Source: an uncultured Collinsella sp. (GTDB lineage Bacteria > Actinomycetota > Coriobacteriia > Coriobacteriales > Coriobacteriaceae). From it: a stretch of 27,151 nucleotides of DNA. The stretch lies in assembly GCA_900762015.1 (NCBI GenBank), contig CAAFEX010000026.1:1-27151 (forward strand), in the 5' to 3' direction. Made by a program: the position numbers and the translations under genes. The notes under the pieces are model-generated. The model had not been told where the DNA came from. It did no database searches and saw only the letters and a list, made by a program, of their open reading frames with translations. Positions 25,856 through 27,151 of this stretch are shown here, in pieces (the stretch's first letter is position 1; every line of letters starts with the position of its first letter).

Positions 25856-26857
25856 ATGGCATACGGATACAATGACGGCGACCAACGGCCACAAAGCGTG
25901 CGCCTTGCCGGCCGCACCACGCCAACGCCCAGAAGCACCTCCGACAACGACAACCCGCAGCGCCCCCAAGAGCAGCCCGGGGCTTCTTCGCGGCAGCAAA
26001 GCCGTACCGTGCAGCAGTCAGACCGCGTGAGTACGAGCACACGCCAACGTCAGACCGACACATTGCAACCACGCCGCTACGATCGCCGTAAGACCGACTA
26101 CTACGTCAAGCGCTCCTTTTCGCGACCTCAACGCGATCGCGGCAATTCCGCCCCTCACCCCGCGTCGCACACCACAAGCCACGCGCTTCCGGCCCGCCGC
26201 CTACGCCTTGCGCTTTGCTCCATCGCCGCCTGCCTCGTCTTTGTGTTTTTGGGATCCTGTATCTCCCACGGATCAGCCGGTCTTGAGCCCACTGCCGAGG
26301 ACAAGCTGCTTAAAGCTCCCGTCGCGCCCGGTTACTCCTTTGCGTTCTCGACCCCACGCTCGCAATGGCAGGCCGGCGCCATGCCCCACATCTACCAAAT
26401 TGACCCCGCATGGTCGGAGCTGCCCTATGCCGGTGGCACTATTCGCGAAAACGCTTGCGGTCCCACTTGCCTCACCATGGTCTATATCTTTAAGACCGGC
26501 CACACCGATAAGACGCCGGTCGATATATGCGCACTGGCCGAAGCCGGCAACTACGCCCCCACCGGCGCCACCGAGTGGTCGTTTATGACAGGCGGTGCGT
26601 GGCAGCTGGGGCTCAACGGAACACAGCTCTATAACGATCGTGAATCGATTGCCCAAGCACTTCGCTCGGGTGCGCCCGTCATCGCCGCAGTGCGCCCCGG
26701 TACGTTTACCAACGTAGGCCACTACATCGTGCTCTACGGCATCGACGATGCCAACCAGATTGGCGTCTACGACCCCAACTCGGCCAGCCGCAGCGCCCGC
26801 CGCTGGGGCGTCGTAGAGGTCCTCAACGAAGTCGAAGCCATGTGGGCCTACTACTAG
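25856..26857 (+). CDS. Membrane-anchored C39-like cysteine peptidase
   Basis: The 333-aa product is the only gene on the plus strand. Residues 1-115 are rich in Arg, Gln, Thr and Pro and probably disordered. A membrane helix follows (about 118-135, LALCSIAACLVFVFLGSC), then an outer domain with the C39-like pattern: QIDPAWSELPY, Cys201 in ENACGPTCLTMV, His289 in VGHYIVLYG, and Asp306 in VYDPNS. These are the expected catalytic residues. The topology suggests a long basic cytoplasmic tail and an extracytoplasmic peptidase or peptide-binding domain. No transporter or bacteriocin gene is adjacent. AAGG lies 8 nt before the ATG; an in-frame GTG 9 nt earlier is the alternative start. Confidence 0.85.
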   Translation: MAYGYNDGDQRPQSVRLAGRTTPTPRSTSDNDNPQRPQEQPGASSRQQSRTVQQSDRVSTSTRQRQTDTLQPRRYDRRKTDYYVKRSFSRPQRDRGNSAPHPASHTTSHALPARRLRLALCSIAACLVFVFLGSCISHGSAGLEPTAEDKLLKAPVAPGYSFAFSTPRSQWQAGAMPHIYQIDPAWSELPYAGGTIRENACGPTCLTMVYIFKTGHTDKTPVDICALAEAGNYAPTGATEWSFMTGGAWQLGLNGTQLYNDRESIAQALRSGAPVIAAVRPGTFTNVGHYIVLYGIDDANQIGVYDPNSASRSARRWGVVEVLNEVEAMWAYY

Positions 26858-26868
26858 TCATTGGGGAC

Positions 26869-26901
26869 ACTCATTGGGGACAGACTTAAATGAGTAGTCC
26901 C
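26869..26901 (+). repeat. possible H-type pseudoknot after the C39-like gene
   Basis: ACTCATT (26869-26875) pairs with AATGAGT (26889-26895), and GGGGAC (26876-26881) pairs with GTCCC (26897-26901). The stems interlock in the order A-B-A'-B', which is a pseudoknot layout. The string CATTGGGGACA occurs twice in tandem, as CATTGGGGACA at 26873-26882 and a near copy at 26859-26868. It starts 11 nt past the stop codon. Confidence 0.5.
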
Positions 26902-26924
26902 AGATTGCCAGGAACCGCCGGTAC

Positions 26925-27094
26925 GGAAAGCGCATCCCACTTTGGAACTCAATGGTGAGATGCGCTTTCCGCTAGCGGTCCGTTTGGGAAACAACATCCC
27001 GCTTTTCGGCCAAATTCCGGGATGCATTTTCCCGTTGAGGACCTCAAGGGAAACTAGATCCCGTTTTGGACGTTCATCCTGGGATGCACTTTCC
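26925..27094. repeat. array of three related hairpins, period 61-62 nt
   Basis: Hairpin 1 has perfect 12-bp arms GGAAAGCGCATC (26925-26936) and GATGCGCTTTCC (26959-26970). Hairpin 2 has arms at 26986-27001 and 27018-27033 with 13 of 16 pairs. Hairpin 3 lies at 27048-27094 with more mismatches. All three follow one pattern: GGAAA, four bases, ATCCC, a T-rich loop, then GATGC and TTTCC. Starts are spaced 61 and 62 nt. The array fills the region after the C39-like gene and no coding frame is supported there. Confidence 0.8.
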
Positions 27095-27151
27095 GCAGTT
27101 GATCGACAGTGGCCTTTAAGGACTGTCCCAAGCTGCCGGCAGGAAAGGAAC

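Noticed and set aside
26925..27094. Hairpin array as a CRISPR array
   Set aside because: Units are themselves inverted repeats with no conserved direct repeat separated by unique spacers, and no cas genes are nearby.

Overview
The window comes from a GC-rich Gram-positive genome. The set of genes (rubrerythrin, paired LytS/LytR-type regulators, an Atg22/UMF1-type transporter, an APC permease beside an imidazolonepropionase-like amidohydrolase) and the repeat style suggest a gut Coriobacteriia, most likely Collinsella or a close relative. That assignment is from memory of such genomes and is inference. Every protein gene except the last one lies on the minus strand, so the window is best read right to left. 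No CRISPR array, insertion sequence, transposase or rRNA is visible. One tRNA (Asp-GTC) is present.

Layout from left to right. (1) 1-9.6 kb holds a partial PAP2-like membrane protein, mfd, nth, a half-size ABC exporter, rmuC, a small HTH protein with a perfect palindrome just upstream, and a single-pass membrane protein. (2) 9.7-13.9 kb is a patchwork: a 4-TM membrane protein, rubrerythrin, a MutY-like glycosylase, an Rrf2-type iron-sulfur regulator gene broken by one in-frame amber codon, and tRNA-Asp. Three very long hairpins lie here. Two are copies of one 3'-end repeat with matched changes in both arms; the third has 38-bp perfect arms. (3) 13.9-22.5 kb holds a metallophosphoesterase, a glycosyltransferase translationally coupled to a LytS-type kinase and followed by its LytTR regulator, an Atg22-like MFS transporter, a zinc phospholipase C-like protein, and a second, paralogous LytS/LytTR pair. 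(4) 22.6-25.5 kb is an amidohydrolase/APC permease pair with very strong codon bias, probably a catabolic import-and-hydrolysis unit. (5) 25.9-27.15 kb has the only plus-strand gene, a membrane-anchored C39-like cysteine peptidase. After it come a possible pseudoknot and three related hairpins at a 61-62 nt period.

How the genes work together: four DNA-repair genes (mfd, nth, mutY-like, rmuC) lie within 12 kb, although terminators show they are not one operon. Rubrerythrin, the Fe-S Rrf2 regulator and the base-excision glycosylases fit oxidative-stress defence in an anaerobe. The two two-component systems look like envelope or metabolite sensing, with the glycosyltransferase, MFS transporter and phospholipase-like gene as neighbours. 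The least explained parts are the structured non-coding elements and the broken Rrf2 regulator.
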